64,000 nt of DNA from Okapia johnstoni (taxonomy: Eukaryota; Chordata; Mammalia; Artiodactyla; Giraffidae): assembly GCA_024291935.2 (NCBI GenBank), contig CM044326.1:36951948-37015947 (forward strand). The letters run 5' to 3'. Below are positions 55,310 to 64,000 of the stretch, piece after piece. The notes beneath the pieces were generated by a model. That model saw only the letters and a list, made by a program, of their open reading frames with translations, ran no database searches and was not told the origin of the DNA. How positions within the stretch are numbered: position 1 is the stretch's first letter; each line of letters starts with the position of its first letter. The position numbers were made by a program, and so were the translations under genes.

Positions 55310-55440
55310 TAGCCCCATCTTTCAGGCAGAGAGACCGAGGCGCAGAGCTGCAGAGGAATCCGGCAGAGGGGTAGATCATCAGTGGGCGGTGGAGGTGGAA
55401 TTTGAACCCACAACTGTCAAATTCTAGCACTCGCTGCTCC
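55310..55440 (-). mobile_element. MIR SINE, antisense
   Basis: CCCATCTTTCAGGCAGAGAG, ACCGAGGCGCAGAGCTGC, GGAATTTGAACCCACAACTG are antisense MIR. Confidence 0.75.
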
Positions 55441-55664
55441 TCCCTCGTCTCCCCACCGCCCCAACCAGGAACCACGCGTCTGTGTCCTGATCAGCTCTCT
55501 ATTTCAGCTCTTCCGAGCATCTCATTTCTAGGCTATTTGTGGACATCTGGAAGTGGGCTTGAGTGGAAAGACTGTATAATTTGCAGTCCTAGAGTATTTA
55601 TCTCAGCTTTGCCTGAACTTGTGTTAATAGAAAGTCCTCATAGAGCACTGCCAAGAGTCATGCC

Positions 55665-55855
55665 TTGATCTAAGAGCTTTACCCACCCAGGCACACCACA
55701 CTGCCTATGAGGTGTCACCCTATGACCTTTCTCCATGGGGAAACCGAGGCAAAAGAAAGGTTGTGTCACTTGCCTAGGCTCACACAGCAGGCCCTGGCAG
55801 AGCGAGGCTTCACTCTTCGGTGGCCTGGCTACAGCATCCATGCTTTTAACCTTTT
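55665..55855 (-). mobile_element. MIR SINE, antisense, near full length
   Basis: CTCCATGGGGAAACCGAGGC, GTGTCACTTGCCTAGGCTCA, CAGCATCCATGCTTTTAACC are antisense MIR. Confidence 0.85.
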
Positions 55856-56694
55856 AGCTGCCTTTAGCCTGAGAATATAGGATGAGACTAAGTAAAAGGC
55901 AGGGGAGGTGCAAGATGCAGAGATGTGGTCCACGTGAGAACGGGCGGCTTCTACATATTATGTCCTGTTTTCTCACTGAGGTGAGAGTTCCTGCAAAGCT
56001 GTGGGCTCCTCTTGCCTGTTGTTCCTCGCACGAGTCTGGGTGTGAAATTGTTCAGGGTTGCCAGGTCCATGGATCCAGTGCTGGACCTTGCGTACCGTAG
56101 CCTGCTGCAGTCAGGGGCAGCATGTGCCAATTTGGGGGCTCCTGCCAAGACTGCTATCTTGGCAGTGTGGTCCCCAGGCACTTAGAAGCTGGGTCTGCTC
56201 TGGGGTTGAAGGAGCAATTTGTCTCAAGGTGTTCTATTTTGATGCCCTTAAGACAGAACAAAACAAAACTCTTCATAGTAAAGAAAGTAACCCAAAGGCA
56301 AAACTGATTATGAACTGTGTTTGAAGCTTCCCAGATACATCTACAGTATCATTTCCCTATTTAGTAAAACCTCCTTTTCCTCCTCTCAGAGGTTTCCATT
56401 CTGCGGAATAGTCTACATGACGGAGGTTTCTCTGTGTTCTTCAGCACCCCACCACGGCTGACACAGTTTATATTTTCCTAATAAACAGCACTGCAGTGGA
56501 AATCGTGGGGCATAAATCTTCGCCTTTGGGATCATCAAAAGACAGCACCCCTTGACGGACTTACTATTTCAAAGGAAATTCCATCAGTTTTAAAGATACG
56601 TGGTCATCTTTGAGGTCTGGAGACTGATTCCAATTCAGCCAAGCCAAACCTTTTGAGAAAAGAGAACCAGCCCAGGTTAAGTGCCTACAAAATT
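55856..56694. other. Mostly repeat-free; possible conserved block
   Basis: 56440-56620 is repeat-free, with CTAATAAACAG, a 10-bp palindrome CACTGCAGTG (56489-56498) and GGGGCATAAATC. Confidence 0.35.
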
Positions 56695-56845
56695 GGTGTT
56701 GAACTGCATTTAATTTGACTGTTAGCCCTGAGAGGTAGGCCTACGTATTCCCATTATATGGATGAGGAAACTGAGGCCCGGAGGCAAATCCAAATTTTCC
56801 AGGGCTGCACAGCCAGGAGTGGACTGAGTCTAGGTCTGTCAGTTT
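56695..56845 (-). mobile_element. MIR SINE, antisense
   Basis: TATTCCCATTATATGGATGA, GGAAACTGAGGCCCGGAGGC, GGGCTGCACAGCCAGGAGTG. Confidence 0.88.
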
Positions 56846-57179
56846 GGGGATGGACACCATCAGTGTCACACACTTGGCAGTACATTTGGGGGTTCCTTTG
56901 GCACCCAGATTCCCCTGTCTCTCAGGCACTTGCCTCTCTGGTATTTCTCGACTCTGAGGAGGAGCTGTGGGCACAATGATGGGGGTCCCCCAGAGTGCAA
57001 AGACTTCCCCCAGATGCAGTAACATGTGACTTCTTATTTTCCTGTTGATTCTATTAGAATTTTTACTTTGTGATTCCATACCATATAAAGAGCACACTGC
57101 CACGGGAACCATCAAACCATGCTTTCCTTGAAGCCCTCACTAATGAGGCCTCGTGTCTTCCACTTTTTCGATCTCATTT

Positions 57180-57330
57180 TCTGTGCGTGAGATGGCGTGA
57201 GAATGCTCCCTTCACTTCGTCTGCACTGCGTCTCTACCCGAGAAAATCACGCCCAACCTCCAAAACTCATTTCATCCTTCCCCAAGAAGTCATCACAGCT
57301 GGCGCCCCACGCTCTTGATGGGAGAAATAG
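57180..57330 (+). mobile_element. Probable L2 fragment
   Basis: CCAACCTCCAAAACTCATTT, CATCCTTCCCCAAGAAGTCA has L2 order. 56846-57179 before it holds nothing recognised. Confidence 0.5.
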
Positions 57331-57394
57331 TTTCTTTCCAATCATGGTCGCTAGCACCCTTTTAGTTAGCTGGAATTCATTTAGTTTTTATCTA

Positions 57395-57990
57395 ATCATT
57401 CATTCAACCAATGAGTGTCTGATCAGCATCTACTCTGTACCAGATCTTGTATTTGATGCTAGAGACATCCAATTAAAGAAAAATAAAAAAAATATGATAA
57501 AGACCTAATTTTGATGTTTTTGAGCTATGGTGTTAGAGAGTCCCTTGGACTGCAAGGAGATCAAACCAGTCAATTCTAAAGGAAATCAACCCTGAATATT
57601 CATTCGAGGACTGATGCTGAAGTTGAAGTTCCAATACTTTGGCCACCTGATGCGAAGAGCTGATTTGTTAGAAAAGACCCTGACACTGGGAAAGACTGAA
57701 GGTAGGAGGAGAAGGGGACGACAGAGGATGAGATGGTTGGATAGCAGTACTGACTCAATGGACATGAGTTTGAGAATCTCCAGGAGATGGTGAAGGATGG
57801 GAAAGCCTGACGTGCTGCAGTCCATGGGGTGGCAAAGAGTTGGACACGACTGAATGATTGAACAGCAAAAAGACCTAGTTCATGTCTTCAAAGGGCTCAT
57901 AGACTCTTGGAGGAGGCACTGAGCCAAACATGCAGTCCAAACCTGGGAAAGACAAAACTCTAATAGAACATGGTGCAATGGTTAATTTCT
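57395..57990 (-). mobile_element. L2 3' end, antisense, split by BovB
   Basis: CATTCATTCAACCAATGAGT, CAGCATCTACTCTGTACCAG and GATGCTAGAGACATCC (57399-57472) continue after the BovB as GTCTTCAAAGGGCTCATAGA, CTCTTGGAGGAGGCACTGAG (57884-57923). Confidence 0.75.
57511..57868 (+). mobile_element. BovB LINE 3' end inserted in L2
   Basis: TTGATGTTTTTGAGCTATGG to ACGACTGAATGATTGAACAG. Duplications AAAGACCTAATT (57499-57510) and AAAGACCTAGTT (57869-57880) match at 11 of 12. Confidence 0.96.
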
Positions 57991-58459
57991 TTAGTGGGGT
58001 CTTGGAGAACGCTTCCCAGAGAAGAGGGCAGCAGAGCTCTCACTGTTGGATGAATTTCAACTTCCAGGCCATCCTAGATGAACAACAACCTCCAGGCCTT
58101 CACTTGCCCTGCAATGCTTTTATGTGAATTAGGAAAAAAATCACCTTTCTTGGACTCTTTAGTTCAGTCAACAACCTGCACAACCTTACTTGGCAACCTT
58201 GAAGATCACCTTCTCTCCTCTGCCATGTCTGAGCACATGTTTCAAACTTTTTGTGGTCCTGGCCACAGAGGCCCACTTGGAACTATGTAGTTGGTTTAGA
58301 AGTTGGCCTTGTCCAGTGAGATGGTGGCTCCTTGAGGCCAGAGTATCTTTTGCAACATCATGCCACACAGGGCACCCCACACAGCAACACTTTCAACATT
58401 GAAGAAATATTTCTAATGTCAGAGAATTTCACACAACTTATGCCAGGTCAAGGACCCAT
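57991..58459. other. No recognised feature
   Basis: Unique-looking sequence with short frames only. Confidence 0.45.
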
Positions 58460-58575
58460 TACTCGTGCATCATTTGGGAGAGATTTAAAAAGATACACTT
58501 ACATAGTTTCCCTTAGAAGATCTGATTCAGTGGGCCTGGGATCAGAAATGAGAATCGTATGTTTTTAAATATAGC
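58460..58575 (-). mobile_element. MER5A-like DNA transposon remnant, antisense
   Basis: CGTGCATCATTTGGGAGAGA, TCTGATTCAGTGGGCCTGGG and CAGAAATGAGAATCG follow antisense MER5A. Confidence 0.6.
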
Positions 58576-58604
58576 CAGAGTGTTTCCTATGATAATAATT
58601 AATT

Positions 58605-58825
58605 CTTATGGGACTGTTATCAGTGCCTTCACTGTCGTACTGTTTGGATCATCTCATTTCATGCTGTGACAATCATAAGGGGGCAGATGTGGCCCCAGAA
58701 TTCTACAGATGAAGAGACAGACACAGGGCAAGATTCAGGGTCCTGCTTAAGGTCACCAAGCTGCTAAGTGCTCAGACTGTGGCCTGAATCCAGATGATTA
58801 GAGCTCAGAGCTCATGCCCTTCAGT
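58605..58825 (-). mobile_element. MIR SINE, antisense
   Basis: AGAATTCTACAGATGAAGAG, CAGACACAGGGCAAGATTCA, CTTAAGGTCACCAAGCTGCT. Confidence 0.75.
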
Positions 58826-58859
58826 ACCATGTGACAGTACTGGTTCCAAGAGGCAGAAT

Positions 58860-59060
58860 CCGTGACAACACTGGTTTCAGAACCAGAGGCAGAGTCTGGG
58901 AAATCTGGAAACACTAGATTTAAAATGGACCTTGAATGTCACACCCTTCAGACTTCCCATTATAGAGATGGGAACACTGAGTTCCCGAAGGGCAGTCAGA
59001 CGTGTTCAAAGCGTCCTGTGAGTCAGCCACAGGACTCGGCTGTGAGTTCTCAGTGCCCAC
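58860..59060 (-). mobile_element. MIR/MIR3-like SINE, antisense
   Basis: AAATGGACCTTGAATGTCAC, CATTATAGAGATGGGAACAC, TGAGTTCCCGAAGGGCAG fit the same family as 46530-46720. Confidence 0.55.
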
Positions 59061-59142
59061 CGTCTAGCACTCCATCACCAGCTTGTGGTGGTTTATTCTC
59101 ACTATGACAGGCAAGGCACCAGCAACAACAGCAGCAGCGACA

Positions 59143-59162
59143 GCAATAATAATAATAATAAT
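59143..59162. repeat. Short (AAT)n repeat
   Basis: Six AAT units following a CAGCAG-rich stretch (59118-59138). Confidence 0.9.
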
Positions 59163-59308
59163 GACAGTAATGCCATCACAGCTGGCCTGTGTCTGTTGTA
59201 CCTCCTCTGTGCTGCTTATTTGGGGGACGTTATCTGTTTTGAATTTCTAAATGCCCCGCAGACAGATAGCATGGCCTTTCTTTGAGAAACACAGAAAACC
59301 GAAAGTCA

Positions 59309-59480
59309 GTGGTCCTCAACTGGGGCTGGTGATCTTGCCCCCAACAGGACACACACACAGACGATTTTGGTCAGGAGGTAGAGGGTTCGCCTCCTGCACC
59401 TAGTGAGTATCGCCTGGGGATGCTGCTAAACGCCCTAGAGTGCATGGGACAGCCCATCATGACAAAGCAAAGGCCACCTG
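59309..59480 (+). mobile_element. MER20 hAT-type DNA transposon, partial
   Basis: GTGGTCCTCAACTGGGGCTG, GGGGATGCTGCTAAACGCCC and CATGGGACAGCCCATCATGA match MER20; the middle is diverged and includes an inserted-looking CACACACAC. Confidence 0.8.
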
Positions 59481-59744
59481 GTTTTCCTTCTTACCTGGTC
59501 TCCAAAGGTGGGGGCGGGCACAGAGGGGGGCCGCAAAGCCACCCAGTCTCATCTCACAGTCCAGTGCCTCGCCAGGGGCTCTGGCCCATTTTCCCACCTC
59601 CTGACATCAGGCTGCCGTGGATAAGGTGGGCCAGTGGTGCCTACCATGCACTTTGATTTTGACACTTCAATACAGTGTTCACAGGCCAGGAAACACATTG
59701 CAAATGGCAGCTCTTCAAAATGAGAATAAGACAAGAGCCTCCAA

Positions 59745-59885
59745 GAGTGAATTCCATCCCAGCCCTAGCTGGGCCCTGTGTCACCTGGAGTAGTGACCGC
59801 CTCGACCTGACCTGCCATTTCCTCATCTCTTCAATGAGCACCCTGAGACATCAACCTCTCAGGGGTGATGAGACATCAGACTGGC
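59745..59885 (+). mobile_element. MIR SINE
   Basis: GAATTCCATCCCAGCCCTAG, CTGCCATTTCCTCATCTCTT, ATCAACCTCTCAGGGGTGAT follow MIR. Confidence 0.7.
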
Positions 59886-59994
59886 ATGGCTCCCTACGTG
59901 ACTGGCCTCTTGCTGACCTCCTGGGCTTGAGGGCCTCAGGGCACTGCCCTCTCCTCCCCACACCCAAGGGACGGATCCAACAGGTCGGGTGGGA

Positions 59995-60130
59995 GCCAGG
60001 GGGGTGGGGAGGAAGAGGAGGAGGAGGAAGGGCGGGAGCTGCAGATGGAGGAGGGTGAGGTGGAGGTGCTCCGGGTGGACAGCGTCGGCGGGGGGGAGGG
60101 TGGAGGGGAAGGGAGGGAAGGGATAGTCCT
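59995..60130 (+). repeat. G/A-rich tract with many G runs
   Basis: Dense GGGG, GGAGG and GAGGAGG words on the plus strand, including seven guanines in a row at 60090-60097. It has G-quadruplex and triplex potential, and gives a proline-rich antisense frame (59851-60381) that is not a gene. Confidence 0.8.
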
Positions 60131-60534
60131 GATGACCAGGGCGGGTGAGGGGTGGCAGGGATCAAGCCTGCCACATTTTCATTTGGAACTAGTGCCCCAG
60201 GGAGGGATTTAGATACAGTCAGGCTGCTTTGTACAAATAACCTCCCTTCCCGGACAGCTGTCAGCCTGAGTCCCGCAGGAACCTCCCAGAGAGGGACAGG
60301 CGGGAGGGTGGCTGGTGGGGGCTGGCTTCCAGGCCCGGGGCCAGGCCCCACACAGACCTGGTCCCCCCTTGCAGGCTGCACTCCTGAGATGGGCGCTTTT
60401 AACCCCGCAGGCAGAGGCAGAAACTGAACTGAGGGAGCAGAGACGTCTCAAATTCCATGGCTGCCTGGGGCTGAGCCGGCCTTGGAGTCTCCACTCCTGG
60501 TCCTTCCATGGCCTCTGTTCTGGATGAAAAGCCC
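60131..60534. other. No recognised gene or repeat
   Basis: 60160-60250 is repeat-free with CTTTGTACAAATAA, otherwise GC-rich unique sequence. Confidence 0.4.
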
Positions 60535-60590
60535 CACGCCTGGCTTAGGGGCTCCTACATAGTAGGTGCTCAATAAAAATGAGATGCAAA
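60535..60590 (+). mobile_element. MIR/L2 3' terminus
   Basis: CTACATAGTAGGTGCTCAAT followed by AAAAATGAG is the shared MIR/L2 3' end. Confidence 0.6.
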
Positions 60591-60625
60591 AAGATGAAGC
60601 ATGAAATTGCGGGGAACTAGACACT

Positions 60626-61651
60626 GTGAAAGTGCTGCACTCGATATGCCAGCAAATTTGGAAAACTCAGCAGTGGCCACAGGACTGGAAAAGGTCAATT
60701 TTCATTCCAATCCCAAAGAAAGGCAATGTCAAAGAATGCTCGAACTACCACACAATTGCGCTCATCTCACATGCTAATAAAGTAATGCTCAAAATTCTCC
60801 AAGCCAGGCTTCAGCAATACGTGAACCGTGACCTTCCAGATGTTCAAGCTGGTTTTAGAAAAGGCAGAGGAACCAGAGATCAAATTGCCAAAATCTGCTG
60901 GATCATCGAAAAAGCAGAGAGTTCCAGAAAAACATCTATTTCTGCTTTATTGACTATGTCAAAGCCTTTGACTGTGGATCACAATAAACTGTGGAAAATT
61001 CTGAAAGAGATGGGAATACCAGACCATCTGACCTGTCTCTTGAGAAACCTGTATGCAGGTCAGGAAGCAACAGTTAGAACTGGAAATGGCACAACAGACT
61101 GGTTCCAAATAGGAAAAGGAGTAGGTCAAGGCTGTATATTGTCACCCTGCTTATTTAACTTATATGCGGAGTACATCATGAGAAACACTGGGCTGGAAGA
61201 AACACAAGCTGGAATCAAGATTGCCGGGAGAAATATCAATAACCTCAGATATGCGGATGACACCACCCTTATGGCAGAAAGTGAAGAAGAACTAAAGAGC
61301 CTCTTGATGAAAGTGAAAGAGGAGAGTGAAAAACTTGGCTTAAAGCTCAACGTTCAGAAAACTAAGATCATGGCATCTGGTCCCATCACTTCATGGGAAA
61401 TAGATGGGGAAACAGTGGAAACAGTGTCAGACTTTATTTTTGGGGGCTCTAAAATCACTGCTGATGGTGATTGCAGCCATGAAATTAAAAGACGCTTACT
61501 CCTTGGAAGGAAAGTTATGACCAACCTAGATAGCATATTTAAAAGCAGAGACATTACTCTGCCAACAAAGGTCTGTCTAGTCAAGGCTATGGTTTTTCCA
61601 GTAGTCATGTATGGATGTGAGAGTTGGACTGTGAAGAAAGCTGAGAGCTGA
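60626..61651 (+). pseudogene. BovB reverse transcriptase fragment, 341 codons, inactive
   Basis: RT-domain protein text: SIFIPIPKKGN near residue 24, AGFRKGRGTRDQI at 75-87, GQGCILSPCLFNLYAEYIM at 167-185 and the catalytic LRYADDTTLMA with YADD at 209-212 (61250-61261). Residues about 98-116 do not resemble RT: the frame is shifted there by a one-base loss near 60916 and returns to phase after a two-base loss near 60974, compared with the 29-kb copy. The motif A segment FIDYA-AFD is therefore gone although the frame stays open. It stops at TGA 61649, where a CGA arginine codon has probably become TGA by CpG decay. BovB proteins are normally near 1,000 residues, so this is a partial and dead enzyme. 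Confidence 0.95.
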
Positions 61652-61690
61652 AGAATTGATGCTTTTGAACTATGGTGTTGGAGAAGACTC

Positions 61691-62005
61691 TTGAGAGTCC
61701 CTTGGACTGCAAGGAGATCCAATCAATCCATCCTAAAAGAGATCAATCCTGGGTGTTCATTGGAAGTACTGATGTTGGAGCTGAAACTCCAATACTTTGG
61801 CCACCTCATTCGAAGAGTTGACTCATTGGAAAAGACCCTAATGCTGGGTAGGATTGGGGGCGGGAGAAGGGGACGACAGAGGATGAGATGGTTGGATGGC
61901 CTCATTAACTCGATGGACATGGGTTTGGGTAGACTCCAGGAGTTGGTGATGGACAGAGAGGCCTGGCGTGCTGCAGTTTATGGGGTCGCAAAGAGTCGGA
62001 CATGA
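61691..62005 (+). pseudogene. BovB ORF C-terminal remnant
   Basis: Continues the same coding sequence past the stop, in the form [40 protein letters not shown] and [17 protein letters not shown], the BovB C-terminus. It has no start of its own and is not a separate gene. Confidence 0.92.
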
Positions 62006-62069
62006 TTGAGCGACTGAACTGAACTGAGACAAAGGTCGTAAGAGGAATAAGAAGGAAAACGTTAAAAAA

Positions 62070-62091
62070 AACACACACACACACACACACA
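62070..62091. repeat. (CA)n microsatellite
   Basis: Eleven or so CA units after an A run (62064-62070). Confidence 0.95.
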
Positions 62092-62639
62092 AAATGGAGA
62101 AACTGTGAGTGCGTACTTTTCTCCCATGACTTTGGAACTTTGTTTAAACTACGTCACATCAGACCCGATTAACTTCCTGAGAGCCACCTCTTTGTGATCT
62201 GTAACCTGAGGGTGACAATAGCCATCTCCTGGCTGGACTGGGACAATAACACCAGCTAAAGCAGATCATCTCTGGAGAAGAACAACATCAGGCTCACCAC
62301 TGTGGCCCACTTGGCTCTGCTCACTTGTTCTGAGATCAGAACTGGGGTCTGAAGGCTACCCCAGTTGTTGGCCAGGAAACAAAATGACTTTCTGCCTGTC
62401 ACCCAGCCCGACCCTTGTTCTGGCCCATCTCGGATCACACTTGGCCTGCATGTGGCCAGTGGGGTGGGGTGGCTGGGCAGACAGACATGCCGAACCACCA
62501 AACGGGAAGGAACCCTCAAATCCTGCAGCATGTTTTCTTGCCCTTCCCTCCCCCAGACTGATTCAGTCTTTTAATAATGAAGATGCTCGCTTTGAGTCAG
62601 GGTCTGAGTCAGAACAGTAGTGGAGAAGCACTGCTTTCC
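62092..62639. other. No recognised gene; possible faint MIR
   Basis: 62160-62260 is faintly MIR-like (GTGATCTGTAACCTGAGGGT). The rest is unique. Confidence 0.4.
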
Positions 62640-62760
62640 GAGTGAGAACCGGGGTGAAGATCCTGGCCAGTTAACACCCTGGGAAACCCGAACCACTTAC
62701 TTAGTTTATGACTCAGTTTCCTCATCTCTAAAGTGGTCAGGAAAGGTTAGAAATAGAGGA
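62640..62760 (+). mobile_element. MIR SINE
   Basis: ACCACTTACTTAGTTTATGA, CTCAGTTTCCTCATCTCTAA follow the MIR core. Confidence 0.8.
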
Positions 62761-64000
62761 GAGAAAACACCGGGTGCCTAGGAGACTTTAACTTGCAGCT
62801 GCGCTAAGAGGCATAATTAGAGATACATCTACTGTATCTCATGAGAGAACGAGGACACAGCCCCCGCACTGCCCAGGAGCTCCTGCGCTGCCTGGATCTG
62901 TTTCTCTGTGGTCATTTGGGATTTTGGAGGAGGGTGCTGCTTGTGAGTTGCTGAAGGATCAATCTCCTCTCCTAGCGCCCTGGAATCAGCAGTTCCTGCT
63001 GCTCTTAGCGGCTCTCACTCCCTGGGAGCCTGATTTCAAAGGATTTCTCCACTGAGCTAAAGCAAACCTCAGTCATCTTTGTGCACAAAACACCCACCCA
63101 GGCTATTTGTCTCCGTCCTGAACCCTTGGCGAGGAGCCCAAGAGGAGCCTTTAGCAAAGAATGCTGGCATTCAGAGGGGGTTGACTGTCCGCAGTCCGCC
63201 AGCCCCACCCCGTACTCTGCCCGGGGTTCTTGGCAGCCCAAGTTAACCACAAGACAAGTTTTATCATCTGTTAAACCTGTCGTTTGGAAAAAAAAAAAAG
63301 ACTTCAATAAAATATTTCAACAATTATAGTCCATTTTAATTAGGTGTGTGCCACATAATTATAGATTTTAAAAAAATGGATAGGTTTCAAAACCCAACAC
63401 CCTGGCCGTACGGTGTTAGCTGTTCTCTCTTGGAATTTCCAGCTGGATTCTCCACCTGAGGACACGCTACATCCCTGGGGAGCCCTCCCCACCCCGGATT
63501 TGGCTCAGTTCCTTTCTTTTTACGGCTCTTGCCACTTCCATTTGGAATCTCAGAATCCTGGGGGAGGGGACGTAGTGGCAGGCGGCCCCCGAGGGCCTGG
63601 AGGGTGTTCAGGTGGAACCCTGTGGTGGTGTGATGGTGTGTGGGCCTCCCGGATGGGGAGTCTGGAGGTCTGGGATCTCCTCTGGCCCCATCGTCAACTT
63701 GGTGGGTGATCTTGGGCCTTTACTTCCTCTCTCTCGGTTTTAGGTGTTTTTTTTTTTTTTTTTAATCTTTAAAAGAATTTAATCATCGTTTTTCAAGAAT
63801 TTTTTTGGAGGAGGGTGGGGAACCCACTTGTCAAATGAAACTTTGAAAGACAAGCCCAATGTGTAAACAGTTAAAAACAGAGGGCCAAGTGGGATATCGC
63901 CCTACATCTTCTCTGGTGGCCCCGGTACCATGTTCAAAGTAGTAGAGTTCGAAAGTGGCTGGACTGGATAATTTCCAACGGCCCTTTCCAGCTTGTTCAT
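62761..64000. other. Mostly unique sequence to the window end
   Basis: Holds an A run at about 63288-63299, an AT-rich pocket (TTTTAATTAGGTGTGTGCCA at 63333-63352), a weak MIR-like piece at 63690-63745 and a T run at 63747-63763. No gene is recognised. Confidence 0.45.

Larger units (their letters stand above)
60622..62027 (+). mobile_element. BovB LINE, 5'-truncated, longest copy here
   Basis: About 1.4 kb from within the RT domain (TGTGAAAGTGCTGCACTCGA) to the BovB 3' end (GACTGAACTGAACTGAG). It has lost the first half, including the endonuclease, but is the least decayed BovB in the window. The flanks include a MIR/L2 tail on the left and a CA microsatellite about 40 bases to the right. 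Confidence 0.97.

Noticed and set aside
59851..60381. 176-codon proline-rich minus-strand frame
   Set aside because: Produced by the G-rich tract at 59995-60130 read in antisense.

Overview
The window is nuclear DNA from a ruminant (a pecoran such as cattle, sheep or goat). This is shown directly by many copies of ruminant-restricted repeats: BovB (RTE-type LINE), Bov-tA and BOV-A2 SINEs built on the BovB 3' end, cetartiodactyl CHR-type tRNA SINEs and ruminant L1 3' UTRs. These sit on an older eutherian and mammalian layer of MIR, L2, MER5A, MER20 and L1M remnants. The exact species cannot be fixed from what I can see.

I find no convincing functional protein-coding gene, tRNA, rRNA or CRISPR array. 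The only open frames with recognisable protein homology are decayed reverse transcriptase pieces: BovB at about 29.2-29.7 kb and 60.6-62.0 kb, and L1 ORF2 on the minus strand at 1-2.7 kb. Other open frames are short, lack domain signatures and often run through repeats. The window therefore reads as intergenic or intronic DNA.

Layout. 0-2.7 kb: antisense L1 ORF2 split by two ruminant SINEs. 2.7-5.3 kb: old L1-like repeat, AT microsatellite, CHR SINE, MIR and a BovB 3' end. 5.3-13 kb: G/A-rich and GC-rich sequence with L2, MER5A, BovB and a ruminant L1 3' end with a 17-bp target duplication. 13-17.9 kb: dense SINE/BovB cluster, MER20, an inverted pair of BovB ends and an ATCC microsatellite. 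18-26.9 kb: mostly single-copy with scattered MIRs, two notable inverted repeats near 20 kb, a G-quadruplex motif and BovB nested in MIR. 27-31.5 kb: AT-rich, L1/HAL1-like sequence carrying two BOV-A2, a BovB reverse transcriptase fragment, a CHR SINE and an L1 3' end. 31.5-34.3 kb: mainly repeat-free AT-rich DNA with the look of conserved non-coding sequence. 34.3-50.5 kb: mixed repeats with many dated insertions. 50.5-57 kb: mostly unique, with a second candidate conserved element near 51.4-51.9 kb and a head-to-head SINE pair. 57-62.1 kb: BovB nested in L2, MER elements, a G-rich tract and the longest BovB. 62.1-64 kb: mostly unique.

Nothing here convincingly forms a new biological system. 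The items most worth follow-up are the candidate regulatory elements at about 19.7-20.0, 33.3-34.1 and 51.4-51.9 kb, the BovB copy whose frame stays open across compensating deletions that remove its motif A aspartate, and a possible short 3' transduction at 31.3-31.5 kb. Repeat family names are from recognition by eye; most boundaries are good to about 10-20 bases unless a target-site duplication is given.
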